64,000 bases of DNA from Proteobacteria bacterium UBA7415 (GTDB lineage Bacteria > Pseudomonadota > Gammaproteobacteria > Arenicellales > Arenicellaceae): assembly GCA_002470515.1 (NCBI GenBank), contig DKML01000031.1:496001-560000 (forward strand), in the 5' to 3' direction. How positions within the stretch are numbered: the stretch's first letter is position 1; each line of letters begins with the position of its first letter. The translations under genes and the position numbers were made by a program. Below, in pieces: positions 8,799 to 19,221 of the stretch. The notes beneath the pieces were generated by a model. That model saw only the letters and a list, made by a program, of their open reading frames with translations. It was not told the DNA's origin and did not search any database.

Positions 8799-9353
8799 CT
8801 ACAACAATATCAAGACCACGAAAGTAACCAACCCGAGCCCCAACGAAACGAGCGTTCTCTGCCGAAGAGCTTTATTGCTAAGCCCCATCCATAGGCCACT
8901 AAGCATTACAAAAATAAGACCAACCGCCACCCACTTCTGATACGTCTTATATAGAGTTGGGCCATGCCCCTTGTGCAACTCCATCATAGAGCTTTGTAAG
9001 TCTGGAGTTCTTTTAAGAATCTCCAAGCCTTGATCCGTATTACTTACGAATAAATGTTCGCGCGAAGTGGGTCGTGTTGTTAGCGAGGTGCCGCGAACCC
9101 TTAAATATTCGAAATCAATATCTAGACCGAGTTGATTTATAAGCGCTCGTACGTCTGCTTCTAAGTCACTTGGATTTCGACTTTCGTCTATGACTATGTC
9201 AAAAGTTTCTTGAGATGGAGCACTAATATTCGTCTCAGCTTCAGCCCCTTTCACCCCGAGCAAATAAAGACCTCCAGATACGGCAACCATGATGAAAGCA
9301 GGAGCCATAAATGCAGCAAGCAATAGATGCAGCGTTAATATTTTTCGTCTCAT
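8799..9353 (-). CDS. PepSY-associated membrane protein
   Basis: A 184-aa protein with one N-terminal transmembrane helix (about residues 6-30), a soluble periplasmic PepSY-like part (IVIDESRNPSDLEADVRALINQLG), and two C-terminal helices (about 137-155 and 163-184). The MELHKGHGPTLYKTYQKW motif before the second helix is typical of small PepSY-TM proteins. Larger relatives occur with ferric reductase and siderophore functions. Its role here is unknown. It is divergent from the 9586 gene across a 232-bp region that carries a perfect FNR-type box; the promoter geometry favours the plus strand. Confidence 0.75.
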   Translation of the reverse strand: MRRKILTLHLLLAAFMAPAFIMVAVSGGLYLLGVKGAEAETNISAPSQETFDIVIDESRNPSDLEADVRALINQLGLDIDFEYLRVRGTSLTTRPTSREHLFVSNTDQGLEILKRTPDLQSSMMELHKGHGPTLYKTYQKWVAVGLIFVMLSGLWMGLSNKALRQRTLVSLGLGLVTFVVLILL

Positions 9354-9462
9354 TTATTTATCCAATTGTTTCGAGCTAGCGTTGAGTGCGAAGCTTCAAT
9401 ATACCCAGAGACACAAGCACCTGCAATACATACGGGTCGATAACGAAATACTTAAGTCACAA

Positions 9463-9476
9463 TTGATTCAAATCAA
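9463..9476 (+). promoter_or_regulatory. FNR/ANR/DNR-type box with class II -10 element
   Basis: The sequence TTGATTCAAATCAA is a perfect TTGAT-N4-ATCAA site, the consensus of FNR-family oxygen or NO-responsive regulators. Its centre is at 9469.5. A GATAAT hexamer at 9499-9504 sits where a -10 box would be if transcription starts near 9511, which puts the box at -41.5, the class II activation position. It therefore most likely activates the small membrane gene at 9586. The mirrored position on the minus strand shows no -10-like hexamer. Confidence 0.8.
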
Positions 9477-9585
9477 TATGCGACTGCCCTATTAGCTCGA
9501 TAATCTAACTGGAAGAACTGTTTTCTAACTCAATCTTGGCAGCTGGTTATATGCAAAACAAGATTGTAAAACTGAGGTAAAAACC

Positions 9586-9774
9586 ATGATTACAAACGAA
9601 GGTAAAACTGATCGAATTATTCGAGTGCTACTAGGACTCGCTCTTCTGAGCCTAACCGTCATTGGCCCACAGTCAATGTGGGGTTTAGTCGGACTGGTGC
9701 CGCTAATCACAGGAGTTTCTGGTATGTGCCCGATCTATAAAGTGTTGGGTATCAGTACGTGCTCTATTAAGTAG
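9586..9774 (+). CDS. YgaP-like (DUF2892) small membrane protein
   Basis: A 62-aa protein with two transmembrane segments. The N-terminal NEGKTDRIIRVLLGLALL and the C-terminal GLVPLITGVSGMCPIYKVLGISTC match the DUF2892/YgaP membrane domain, including the conserved Cys-Pro-x-Tyr. In E. coli YgaP this domain is fused to a rhodanese; here it stands alone, as is common. A GAGG ribosome binding site lies 8 bases before the ATG. It is preceded by a perfect FNR-type box and followed directly by a strong hairpin terminator, so it is a single-gene transcript probably induced under low oxygen or nitric oxide. Confidence 0.85.
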   Translation: MITNEGKTDRIIRVLLGLALLSLTVIGPQSMWGLVGLVPLITGVSGMCPIYKVLGISTCSIK

Positions 9775-9782
9775 TTCATAAA

Positions 9783-9815
9783 AAAAGCAGACAGGTTCTA
9801 AACCTGTCTGCTTTT
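9783..9815 (+). terminator. Rho-independent terminator, 15-bp perfect stem
   Basis: AAAAGCAGACAGGTT (9783-9797), loop CTA, and its exact complement ending in CTTTT (9801-9815). The A-tract on the left and T-tract on the right make it suitable for both directions. It follows the stop of the YgaP-like gene by 8 bases and also faces the GlsB-type gene's 3' end from the other side. Confidence 0.9.
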
Positions 9816-9912
9816 CACTTAATAAAACTAATTAGGCACCGAACCTACTTTATTACGGTTGTCGGCGCTGATTAAACTTAAATATTAAGTTAGTAGAATC
9901 TAAATTCCGGCT

Positions 9913-10158
9913 CTATTTTTTAATAAGCCGTATCAGAAACAATAAAATAATAGCGCCTACAGTCGCCATTATTACTGCGCCTACTAAGCCTGCTACTCCG
10001 ACACCGAAGAAGTTAAATACGACGCCGCCTAGAAAAGCGCCAACAACACCAACCACGATGTTGCCAAGCAGTCCAAATCCGCCGCCTTTTACTAAAGTAC
10101 CGGCCAACCATCCTGCTACCGCACCTACTGCTAGATATACAATCAAGTCAGGGACCAT
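9913..10158 (-). CDS. GlsB/YeaQ/YmgE family stress-response membrane protein
   Basis: An 81-aa, very hydrophobic, glycine-rich protein with three transmembrane segments. The pattern AVGAVAGWLAGTLVKGGGFG, then NIVVGVVGAFLGG and AVIMATVGAIILLFLIRLI, is the standard transglycosylase-associated (YeaQ/YmgE) family signature. Members are induced under stress or acid conditions, and their biochemical role is not known. A good GGAG-type ribosome binding site (complement of ctcc at 10169-10172) precedes the ATG. The gene is divergent from the nitrite-reductase operon. Confidence 0.92.
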   Translation of the reverse strand: MVPDLIVYLAVGAVAGWLAGTLVKGGGFGLLGNIVVGVVGAFLGGVVFNFFGVGVAGLVGAVIMATVGAIILLFLIRLIKK

Positions 10159-10565
10159 AAGTCACACTCCTTCTCTAATAGTTATTAAAAGTTAGCAAGC
10201 GATCAGTGGACGATTTCAAGGTAGTAATACCTCACACAGCCGCACCAAGCATTGCCTTCGATGACATCAGTAAACACCTTTTTGAGGATTCTGACAAGCG
10301 ACTGATTCATTTTCCATCATCTATTGACGGCTACAACCACAGACTCAATCATAAAGAGTTGAAGGGCGTGAAACGCTCTAACCATCCTACTAACAACTGG
10401 TCTAAATCAAGTTTTTGTTCTTACAACTGCTCACTATTCCTCCCCTTCCATTAAAAACACCAAGAATTATGTTTTTGGTACCTTGATATAGATCATTTTG
10501 CGGTAAATCGCCTTCGACTACGATGACTGTTGAAATAATCATTCACAGTCTCGTTTGGAGGAAAA
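10159..10565. other. 407-bp divergent intergenic region
   Basis: It contains no convincing gene. An 82-codon open stretch at 10206-10454 lacks a ribosome binding site and any family resemblance. The right end holds the FNR-type promoter of the downstream operon. The rest shows nothing recognisable. Confidence 0.5.
10483..10496 (+). promoter_or_regulatory. FNR/ANR/DNR-type box of the nitrite reductase operon
   Basis: TTGATATAGATCAT matches TTGAT-N4-ATCAA at nine of the ten specified positions. Its centre is at 10489.5. A TACGAT hexamer at 10519-10524 falls exactly where a -10 element should be for transcription starting near 10531, giving the class II spacing of -41.5. No good -35 hexamer is needed in such promoters. 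Control by an FNR, ANR or DNR homologue under low oxygen and nitrogen oxides is the natural reading for a nirS operon. Confidence 0.8.
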
Positions 10566-10721
10566 ATGAGTGCAATTTTAGGTTTAGGCGTTGTAACAAT
10601 TGGATTGTTGGTAGCGACAGCTATCTGGACAATCAACACGGTCATTTCTGGCCGATCAACACAGAGCAATTCAGTTGCGTTAGTAAGTTCATTTCCCAAC
10701 GCTAAGCGAGGCGGTCAATGA
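10566..10721 (+). CDS. 51-aa membrane peptide, first gene of the nirS operon
   Basis: An ATG at 10566 is preceded by a very good ribosome binding site (GGAGG at about 10557-10561) and opens a frame of 51 codons ending in TGA at 10719-10721. The stop overlaps the ATG of the next gene as ATGA, so the two are translationally coupled. The peptide has one hydrophobic segment at about residues 3-24 (ILGLGVVTIGLLVATAIW) and then a polar tail with NTVISGRS and a basic C-terminus. I do not recognise a family. Position as first gene behind an FNR-type promoter and coupling to the haem receptor gene suggest a small helper of receptor or nitrite reductase assembly; that is inference. Confidence 0.75.
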   Translation: MSAILGLGVVTIGLLVATAIWTINTVISGRSTQSNSVALVSSFPNAKRGGQ

Positions 10722-12910
10722 ACGCGTATACGTTGCGCGACAATCACTGGCGCACCGCAGCCCTGCTGGCGCTAAGCGTTTCTTGGGTGGCCGGAATTCA
10801 AGCCAAAGATTCTCCAACGGATGAGCAGCTTGTATTAGATGAAATTGTGGTAGTGGCAAGCAAAATTCCTCGCCCAATCAATAGCATTGCAGCCAACGTC
10901 ACCGTGGTCTCTAAACAGGACTTGCAAGAAAGCTTAGCAACGTCGGTGAGTGATGTTTTTCAATACACGCCTGGCATAGACGCCCTAACGTCGGGCACTC
11001 GGTTCGGTACTGAAAGTATTAACATTCGTGGTATCGGTGGAAACCGCGTTGCAATGCTTATTGATGGCGTGCCGATTGGAGACCAATTTGACATTGGAAC
11101 TGCGTCAAACGCCACTCGCGACTTTGTTAACGCTGGGCTAATCCAGCGTGCCGAAATACTGCATGGCCCCGCGTCTACCTTGTATGGCAGTGATGCCATT
11201 GGCGGCGTAGTAGCAATGTACACGCCCGACCCCCAAGATATTCATAAAGGTAACGCTTCAGGTGGCGAAATTCTAACCACTTATAGAGATGCCAATGACA
11301 GCTCACACATTCAAGCCTTGTTTGCCAGCGGCAGTCCTGAGTTAGGTTTTTTAGGTGCATTCAGTTGGCGCGAAGGACACGAGTTTGAACCCGTTGAAGC
11401 GGCTGAAAATCCAGACCTTAGAGATCACCAGCGAAATTCAGTGCTGCTTAAAGCCGTTGCCGATGATCTAGCGGGCCAGAGCTGGCGTCTTGAATATATT
11501 CATCAAGAATCAGACACCCAGTCTGAACTGCAGTCTTTACTCGGTACGGGGCGCTTTCGTTCGACTACTCGCTTGCAAGGCGATGACGAGTCGAGCATGG
11601 ATCTAGGCATGTTCGAATATGACCTTCAGGTTCTAGAACCTTGGCTTGATTCAAGCGTTTTTCGGGCTTATCACCTTCGAACCGACGTAACGCAGAACAC
11701 CTTAGACGAACGAAAGAATGCGCGCACTCCAATTAGTGTTAACCGATTATTTTCTTACCAACAGAACACCACTGGTCTAGAACTGAATCTACAGAAACAA
11801 TTCAGCACTGACGTTCTTGAACATCAAGTCGGCTTTGGTCTGGAATACAAACATAAAACCACCGATGAATTTCGTGATGCAGCGCAAACAGACTTAGCGA
11901 GCGGCGCAATCACCAACACCGTGCTGGGCGAAACCTTTCCGCTTAAGGATTTTCCAAGCAGTGCAACCGATGAAATTGGTGTCTACCTTGAATACACCGT
12001 GAGCCAAGATCGCTGGACTCTAACAGCGGCCTTGCGCAGTGATCATTATAAATTGGATGCACGGCCCGATGCCGTGTACCGCGAAGACAATCCAGGGATA
12101 GACGTGGTATCGCTATCTGAGTCAGACATTTCACCCAAGCTTGGTTTTGTTTATGACGTTAACGACAACAGCAATCTGTATGTGCAATACGCACACGGCT
12201 TTCGCGCACCCCCGTTCGAAGACGCCAATATTGGCTTAGATATTCCTTTATTCAACATTCGCGCTATTCCAAATCCAGACTTAAAGTCAGAGACATCAAA
12301 CGGGGTTGATCTTGGGTATCGTTGGTACAGCGGCAAATCTAAATTCCACATCGGCTACTTTCGGACCAGCTACGACGACTTTATTGAAACTAAAGTTCGT
12401 CTTGGTCTAGACCCAGTAAGTGGTCGCTTATTGTTCCAGTCACGCAACATTGCGTCAGCGCAAATAAGCGGGTTTGAAACAGGCTGGCATTTTGAACTAC
12501 CGCATAACTTCAACTTTAGCGGCTCAGCCTATATCGCCGACGGCAATAACCAAGATACCGACCAGCCACTCAACTCAGTGGGCCCAGAACAGCTAACCCT
12601 AGGGCTTGGTTGGTCGTCTGCTACTGGCCGCCGAGACATCAAATTACGTGGCACCTATACGGCCAAATGGAACGACAGAGACCTAAGCAATGGCGAACTG
12701 TTTATCCCAGGCAGCCATACGTTATTTGATCTTTATTACACAGAAAAATTGACCAGCAATCTTATTTTGCGCGCTGGTCTACAGAACCTGACCGACCAGA
12801 AATACTGGAATTGGTCAGACGTACGTGGCATCGGTCCCCAAGACCCGTTGCTTTCAGTAGTAACGAGGCCTGGCCGACAGCTTTCGGTAAGTCTTAATTT
12901 TAATTGGTAA
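10718..12910 (+). CDS. TonB-dependent receptor of the haem/haemoglobin type
   Basis: A 730-aa outer-membrane receptor. A signal sequence ends near VAGIQAKD, a TonB box DEIVVVASK follows, then a plug domain with NIRGIGGNRVAMLIDGVP and HGPASTLYGSDAIGG, and a barrel ending in the terminal aromatic SLNFNW. The barrel contains AHGFRAPPFEDAN and IPNPDLKSE, which are the FRAP and NPNL/NPDL-type motifs of haem receptors such as HemR and HmuR. It is coupled by ATGA overlap to the small membrane gene and lies 41 bp upstream of the nitrite reductase gene. Import of haem for the cytochrome-rich reductase would make sense. A different tetrapyrrole or siderophore ligand cannot be excluded. Confidence 0.88.
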   Translation: MNAYTLRDNHWRTAALLALSVSWVAGIQAKDSPTDEQLVLDEIVVVASKIPRPINSIAANVTVVSKQDLQESLATSVSDVFQYTPGIDALTSGTRFGTESINIRGIGGNRVAMLIDGVPIGDQFDIGTASNATRDFVNAGLIQRAEILHGPASTLYGSDAIGGVVAMYTPDPQDIHKGNASGGEILTTYRDANDSSHIQALFASGSPELGFLGAFSWREGHEFEPVEAAENPDLRDHQRNSVLLKAVADDLAGQSWRLEYIHQESDTQSELQSLLGTGRFRSTTRLQGDDESSMDLGMFEYDLQVLEPWLDSSVFRAYHLRTDVTQNTLDERKNARTPISVNRLFSYQQNTTGLELNLQKQFSTDVLEHQVGFGLEYKHKTTDEFRDAAQTDLASGAITNTVLGETFPLKDFPSSATDEIGVYLEYTVSQDRWTLTAALRSDHYKLDARPDAVYREDNPGIDVVSLSESDISPKLGFVYDVNDNSNLYVQYAHGFRAPPFEDANIGLDIPLFNIRAIPNPDLKSETSNGVDLGYRWYSGKSKFHIGYFRTSYDDFIETKVRLGLDPVSGRLLFQSRNIASAQISGFETGWHFELPHNFNFSGSAYIADGNNQDTDQPLNSVGPEQLTLGLGWSSATGRRDIKLRGTYTAKWNDRDLSNGELFIPGSHTLFDLYYTEKLTSNLILRAGLQNLTDQKYWNWSDVRGIGPQDPLLSVVTRPGRQLSVSLNFNW

Positions 12911-12918
12911 ATCTGTAA

Positions 12919-15138
<2,220 letters not shown>

Positions 15139-15209
15139 GACAAAATGCGAAATGACAGGGACGTCAAACTTAACTGTGGAATTGTTAACGCAATAACACC
15201 ATAAATGAT

Positions 15210-15245
15210 TGCCGCTGCGGGTTTGCCTGCAGCGGCATTCTTCTT
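15210..15245 (+). terminator. Probable terminator of the nirS operon
   Basis: GCCGCTGC (15211-15218) pairs with GCAGCGGC (15229-15236), with partial pairing continuing inside the loop (GG with CC) and the T-rich ATTCTTCTT following. It lies 72 bp after the nirS stop. The T tract is interrupted, so efficiency is uncertain. Confidence 0.6.
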
Positions 15246-15403
15246 CAAGACTACCACCTCTGAGTCTCTGCGACACAGAGCCTGCATTGAATGAATCACC
15301 TGCGGTTACTAGTATCTATAGGCACGGTTGATTTTGCCTCGACAGATATCGTTCCAAAATCTGAAAAAGACAAACACCCATCACAACCCATCTTAACGAC
15401 AAT

Positions 15404-15465
15404 TTCTTTTACACCGAAGCTACTTCTTTTACACCGAAGCTACTTCTTTTACACCGAAGCTACTT
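15404..15465 (+). repeat. 20-bp tandem repeat, three copies
   Basis: The unit TACTTCTTTTACACCGAAGC is present in two perfect full copies at 15421-15440 and 15441-15460. A preceding near-complete copy spans 15404-15420, and a trailing partial TACTT follows. Copies are identical where they overlap, which indicates recent slippage expansion. It lies in a non-coding region. Confidence 0.9.
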
Positions 15466-15626
15466 ATTGCCTCGAAAACATTGATGGGTTCAACGACCAG
15501 ATGGGCGTATCCTAGTCACAATTGATACAGCGCTAAGACTGATTGCATCCGTTGGGGTATCAGTTTGACTATAAAAGCGTTAGCCTAGCGGCTTTTAGAC
15601 AGCAACCTTTATTAGAGAAGCTTCTC

Positions 15627-15959
15627 ATGACAACAAGTAAAAAATACGAGCTAGAGCTCAGCGAAACAGCGGACGGCTGGTTAGCCAAAATAACCCGAAA
15701 AGTCAGTTATAAAAAGCGGCTTACGACCAAAGAGCAAGGTGGCTTCGAATCCGAATCGAGTGCCAAATTATGGGCTGAATCAACTCTGGAAGAATTGACC
15801 AGCAAACAGCGCAGCAGCAATAATGTTCAATCTGATAAGCGCAAGAAGAATGAAGAGATCAAGCTTTTGAGATCAGAGAGACGCGCGAGCAAGACCCAGA
15901 AAGCTAAGGCCGACGCAGCTGCACCTAAGGGAAAAACCGAAAGGCTTGAGGAAATTTAG
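15627..15959 (+). CDS. DUF3622 family protein
   Basis: I chose the ATG at 15627, giving 110 aa, because the resemblance to the family begins there. The first half, KKYELELSETADGWLAKITRKVS and then GGFESESSAKLWAESTLEEL, matches DUF3622, a small domain of unknown function in marine gammaproteobacteria. The second half is low-complexity and strongly basic (KRKKNEE, RSERRASKTQKAKA) and ends in AAAPKGKTERLEEI. Such a tail suggests nucleic-acid or membrane contact, but this is a guess. It converges on the M24 peptidase gene. Confidence 0.75.
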   Translation: MTTSKKYELELSETADGWLAKITRKVSYKKRLTTKEQGGFESESSAKLWAESTLEELTSKQRSSNNVQSDKRKKNEEIKLLRSERRASKTQKAKADAAAPKGKTERLEEI

Positions 15960-15965
15960 AGACCT

Positions 15966-15987
15966 AGTTTGTATCAATATACAAACT
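15966..15987. terminator. Hairpin between convergent genes
   Basis: AGTTTGTAT (15966-15974), loop CAAT, and the exact complement ATACAAACT (15979-15987). The 9-bp AT-rich stem sits in the 69-bp space between two convergent genes and could act in both directions, but there is no clear T tract. Confidence 0.4.
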
Positions 15988-16028
15988 TATCGTGCCAAGT
16001 TTTATAGTCCCTCTTAGGGTGTACACTT

Positions 16029-16901
16029 TTATCGCACACTAGCGGCCAACGGTCGATAGTCGCCGCCTTTTGTAATCTGTGACCATTGTCGCAAATGCGG
16101 AGAACTGTCATCCAGCCAATACGCCTTACCACCGTCAATCACTAATATTTCCTCCCACTTAGCGCCAACAGGTCCAAAGCCCGCATGCGGTTCGACCAGC
16201 CATAAACCATCATGAGCCTTGTGATCTGAAGTCTTATGCCCATTCCATAATGGGCTTTGCCTTCCTAGCCCACTGCTTGCGAGACTGTCTTTAAGTTTAA
16301 ACCAAGTAAGTGACACGGCATCGAAGCCTTGAATACGCAATTGGAAGGGCAACTTGGGTGTCTTTATTGCCCGATGACCAAGCACTTCACCTGGGTGTTT
16401 GGTGTGAACTGGCTCATATCCAACACCAATCATCGTTTCCAATACTTGGTCAGCGATCTCCTTAAAACTGTGACCGTTGTTGATCGCCGCGGGCACACTG
16501 TCTCGATATTGCGCCAAATGTTGCATCATCGCACGGTGGTCATCACTCTCTCCGAAACAAAAGCTATAGGATGTATCGACTAAATATCCGTCAAATAAAG
16601 GCGCAGCATCTAAAATAACGCTGTCACCCTCTTTAAGTATTTTCTTTTTTGGGAAGAAATTACCGACAGACCACTCTCCCGGTAGTGCGGTTCGTTCTCC
16701 GAATAGAACGACGGGCAGATGAAAAAAAGAGCCGGCTCCTGCAGTGCGATAGAGCTTTACCAGTTGGTGTGCTACTTGTTTTTCTGTTTCGCCGCCAGAA
16801 AGTTTCGACGCGGCTTCTTCTAAAATCGAAAATGAGGTGCGCTGCAAATCGCGGAAACGCGATAACTCTTTGTCAGTAAAACCCTTTGTTTTAATAGACA
16901 C
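16029..16901 (-). CDS. M24 family metallopeptidase (Xaa-Pro aminopeptidase-like)
   Basis: A 290-aa protein with the pita-bread fold of methionine aminopeptidase and aminopeptidase P. The metal ligands can be followed in order: two Asp in ILDAAPLFDGYLVDTSYSF, a His in PGEVLGHRAI, a Glu in LWLVEPHAG, and a Glu in AKWEEILVI. It is a stand-alone catalytic domain without the N-terminal domain of true aminopeptidase P. The natural substrate is unknown and some members are inactive binding proteins, but here all ligand regions look present. It is a single gene on the minus strand, converging with the DUF3622 gene. Confidence 0.88.
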   Translation of the reverse strand: MSIKTKGFTDKELSRFRDLQRTSFSILEEAASKLSGGETEKQVAHQLVKLYRTAGAGSFFHLPVVLFGERTALPGEWSVGNFFPKKKILKEGDSVILDAAPLFDGYLVDTSYSFCFGESDDHRAMMQHLAQYRDSVPAAINNGHSFKEIADQVLETMIGVGYEPVHTKHPGEVLGHRAIKTPKLPFQLRIQGFDAVSLTWFKLKDSLASSGLGRQSPLWNGHKTSDHKAHDGLWLVEPHAGFGPVGAKWEEILVIDGGKAYWLDDSSPHLRQWSQITKGGDYRPLAASVR

Positions 16902-17349
16902 CTATCAACTCCCAAATATGTGTTGCTGTAAGCAAATTGAATACGACTATGTTAACGAAGAAATCAAAAATGATCGAATTACATGTGGTTTCAAATAAGT
17001 AACATCGTTCGAGTTGATGATACCTCATTTCATATTGGTAGGATGCTAGTAGGAGTAAAGGGAACTCAGTTACGGGAGTGGCAGGAGTAACAGGGACAGT
17101 CACTTTAGCTCTTTCCCTTAAGGAAATTAGGTTCGTGTCATGGCATTTTTTTACGCGGTAGATCAGGATGAGCGCCTCTAATCAATACCGATTGTAATCA
17201 CCTCAAGATGTTCAATGGCCTGTGTTTGAGTGTCTCCTAAACAGCTCTCTCTCCAAATATTTTTCTTACCACTTGATGTCTTTAATACATGGTGTCGTGT
17301 ACTTTGTTTGTATAGACATTAAATATTTTTTGGGTAGTGGTGATTCTTG
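16902..17349. other. 448-bp divergent intergenic region
   Basis: It lies between the divergent M24 and gamma-glutamyltransferase genes. The sequence is AT-rich, has no convincing open frame, and I see no clear regulatory repeat. Promoters for both neighbours must be here. Confidence 0.4.
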
Positions 17350-19221
17350 ATGACAGGTAAGCGGTTTATTGTGATTGGTAAGGTCTTGGCGCTTTGTGTA
17401 GCCCTGCTCACTTTTGGCGTTTGGTTAGCGAGCGTATTAGATCAACCAGAATTTATAGAATGGGAAGACCCTTGGCAGAAAGAACGCGTTCATGCGCAAG
17501 CTCAAAACCAGATGGTGGTCGCAGGCACGCCATGGGCTGCTCAGGCCGCTGCTGATATTTTAGACGCCGGCGGCAATGCTTTTGATGCCGCTGTTGCAGG
17601 CCTCTTGGTACTCAATGTCACCTTTGGCGAAGCGGCCAGCTTTCCCAGCATTGCTCCGTTAATGATTTACGATGCTAAGAAAAATGAAACGCGCTCTTAT
17701 GTTGGCGTAGGCACAGCACCAGCCGCCGCTACCATTGAAGCGTTTGAAGCGCGGGGATTTGAAGTAGTGCCCAAGATGGATATCTACTCTCAGTTGGTTC
17801 CAGCCTCTCCAGACGTAATCGCCACTCTGTTAAGTGAGTACGGTACAAAGTCATTTAGAGAAGTCAGCGAACCCGCAATCCGAATTGCGAGAGAGGGCTT
17901 CCCCGTCCATAAAATCATGCAACGCAACCTCGACTTAAATATTGTTGAGCGCTTTGGCTTTAATTATTTACTACCTTACAACTCAAAGGTTTATTTGGAT
18001 AACCGTTGGTGGCGCCCGTTGCGTCATAAACAAAAATTTACGCGGCCCGATTTAGCTAATACTCTTGAGCAACTAGCGCAGGCCGAAACGGATGCGCTAT
18101 TAAATGGCGGCGATCGAAATACTGGCTTGCAAGCAATGCGAGACTATTTTTATAAAGGTCCGCTAGCCGAAAAAATTGTTCAACTGCATAAAGAAAAATC
18201 AGGCTTAATCAGCGCCGCTGATTTAGCCAACTATTCTGGCTATTGGGAAGAGCCGCTATCAGGCGAGTTTCAGAATTTTGAAATTAAAACCAACGGCACC
18301 TGGACGCAAGGCATTGTAGTCCCCATGGTGCTGCAGGTTCTCGATGGCATCGACTTAAAGTCTATGGGGCATAATTCCGAGCAATACGTGCATACCGTAG
18401 CTCAGGCTATAGAGTTAGTTATGGCAGACCGAGAGGCTTTTGTGGGTGACCCAAATTTTGTGGATGTGCCTCTTGAGCAACTATTGAGCAAACACTACGC
18501 CGCTTTGCGTCGCCAACTAATTACCGATAAGGCTTTTGATGGGTTGCCGACCGCCGGCGCTCCGCTGGACATGCAGGCGGTTGGCCAACGGGTTAACTTG
18601 ACTAAGCAGGTAGCGTCGCTCTACAACAAAGATATTGGTAAAGACACAAGCTATCTCAGCATCGTGGACAAAGACGGCAATGCGGTATCGATGACACCAA
18701 GCGACTTCCCTAATTCACCAATGGTTACAGACACTGGCATGACGCTGGGCATTCGCATGACTCAATTCAGGCTGGATAAAAGTCACCCATCGTCATTAGC
18801 ACCCGGTAAGCGTCCGCGCGTTACGCCACATGCGGTAATGCTTTTGAATAAATCAGATCAATCACTGTATATGAGCTTGGGCACACCGGGGGCCGACATG
18901 CAAACGCAGGCTTTAGTTCAAGTCTTGCTGAACCACTTAGTCTTCGGTATGGATATACAAACAGCAACGGAACAACCGCGTTTTCGCTCACAAAACTTAC
19001 CCAGTTCGTTCTCGCCGCACAGTTACTCGCCAGCAACCTTGGATTTAGAGGAAGAGCTGTATGAATCGATCTCAGACAGTCTAAGTGAACGTGGCTATAC
19101 AACCAATCGATTTGAAAGACTACATAACCACTTTAGCGCCGTGGGTGCTATCGTTATCGATGGCGAGCAGCTATCGGCGGGTGCTGACCCTAGAGAGGGC
19201 ACTACAGCGGTGGGTCTTTAA
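17350..19221 (+). CDS. Gamma-glutamyltransferase family protein (Ntn hydrolase), membrane-anchored
   Basis: With the ATG at 17350 the protein is 623 aa. A single N-terminal hydrophobic helix (about residues 6-28) anchors or exports it. The body follows gamma-glutamyltransferase: VVAGTPWAAQAAADILDAGGNAFDAAVAG near the start and the autoprocessing site at KDTSYLSIVDKDGNAVSMTPS. There Thr433 would become the N-terminal nucleophile of the small subunit; most enzymes have DTTH, so the Ser-Tyr after the Thr is a variation. The C-terminal LGTPGADMQTQALVQVLLNHLVFG is also typical. The enzyme would cleave or transfer gamma-glutamyl groups in the periplasm; a cephalosporin or other acylase role is possible. 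Confidence 0.9.
   Translation: MTGKRFIVIGKVLALCVALLTFGVWLASVLDQPEFIEWEDPWQKERVHAQAQNQMVVAGTPWAAQAAADILDAGGNAFDAAVAGLLVLNVTFGEAASFPSIAPLMIYDAKKNETRSYVGVGTAPAAATIEAFEARGFEVVPKMDIYSQLVPASPDVIATLLSEYGTKSFREVSEPAIRIAREGFPVHKIMQRNLDLNIVERFGFNYLLPYNSKVYLDNRWWRPLRHKQKFTRPDLANTLEQLAQAETDALLNGGDRNTGLQAMRDYFYKGPLAEKIVQLHKEKSGLISAADLANYSGYWEEPLSGEFQNFEIKTNGTWTQGIVVPMVLQVLDGIDLKSMGHNSEQYVHTVAQAIELVMADREAFVGDPNFVDVPLEQLLSKHYAALRRQLITDKAFDGLPTAGAPLDMQAVGQRVNLTKQVASLYNKDIGKDTSYLSIVDKDGNAVSMTPSDFPNSPMVTDTGMTLGIRMTQFRLDKSHPSSLAPGKRPRVTPHAVMLLNKSDQSLYMSLGTPGADMQTQALVQVLLNHLVFGMDIQTATEQPRFRSQNLPSSFSPHSYSPATLDLEEELYESISDSLSERGYTTNRFERLHNHFSAVGAIVIDGEQLSAGADPREGTTAVGL

Larger units (their letters stand above)
15139..15626. 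other. 488-bp gap with terminator and tandem repeat
   Basis: It holds a hairpin behind nirS and a 20-bp tandem repeat, listed separately. A 74-codon open stretch at 15291-15515 runs through the repeat, whose period is not a multiple of three, and I do not consider it coding. Otherwise nothing is recognisable. Confidence 0.5.

Noticed and set aside
10206..10454. 82-codon open frame between the GlsB-like gene and the nirS promoter.
   Set aside because: No ribosome binding site, no family resemblance, and no hydrophobic or structural pattern.
15404..15465. Tandem repeat considered as a CRISPR array.
   Set aside because: Units are directly adjacent without spacers and no cas genes are present.
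15291..15515. 74-codon open frame across the 20-bp tandem repeat.
   Set aside because: The repeat period is not a multiple of three, and the remainder shows no family resemblance.
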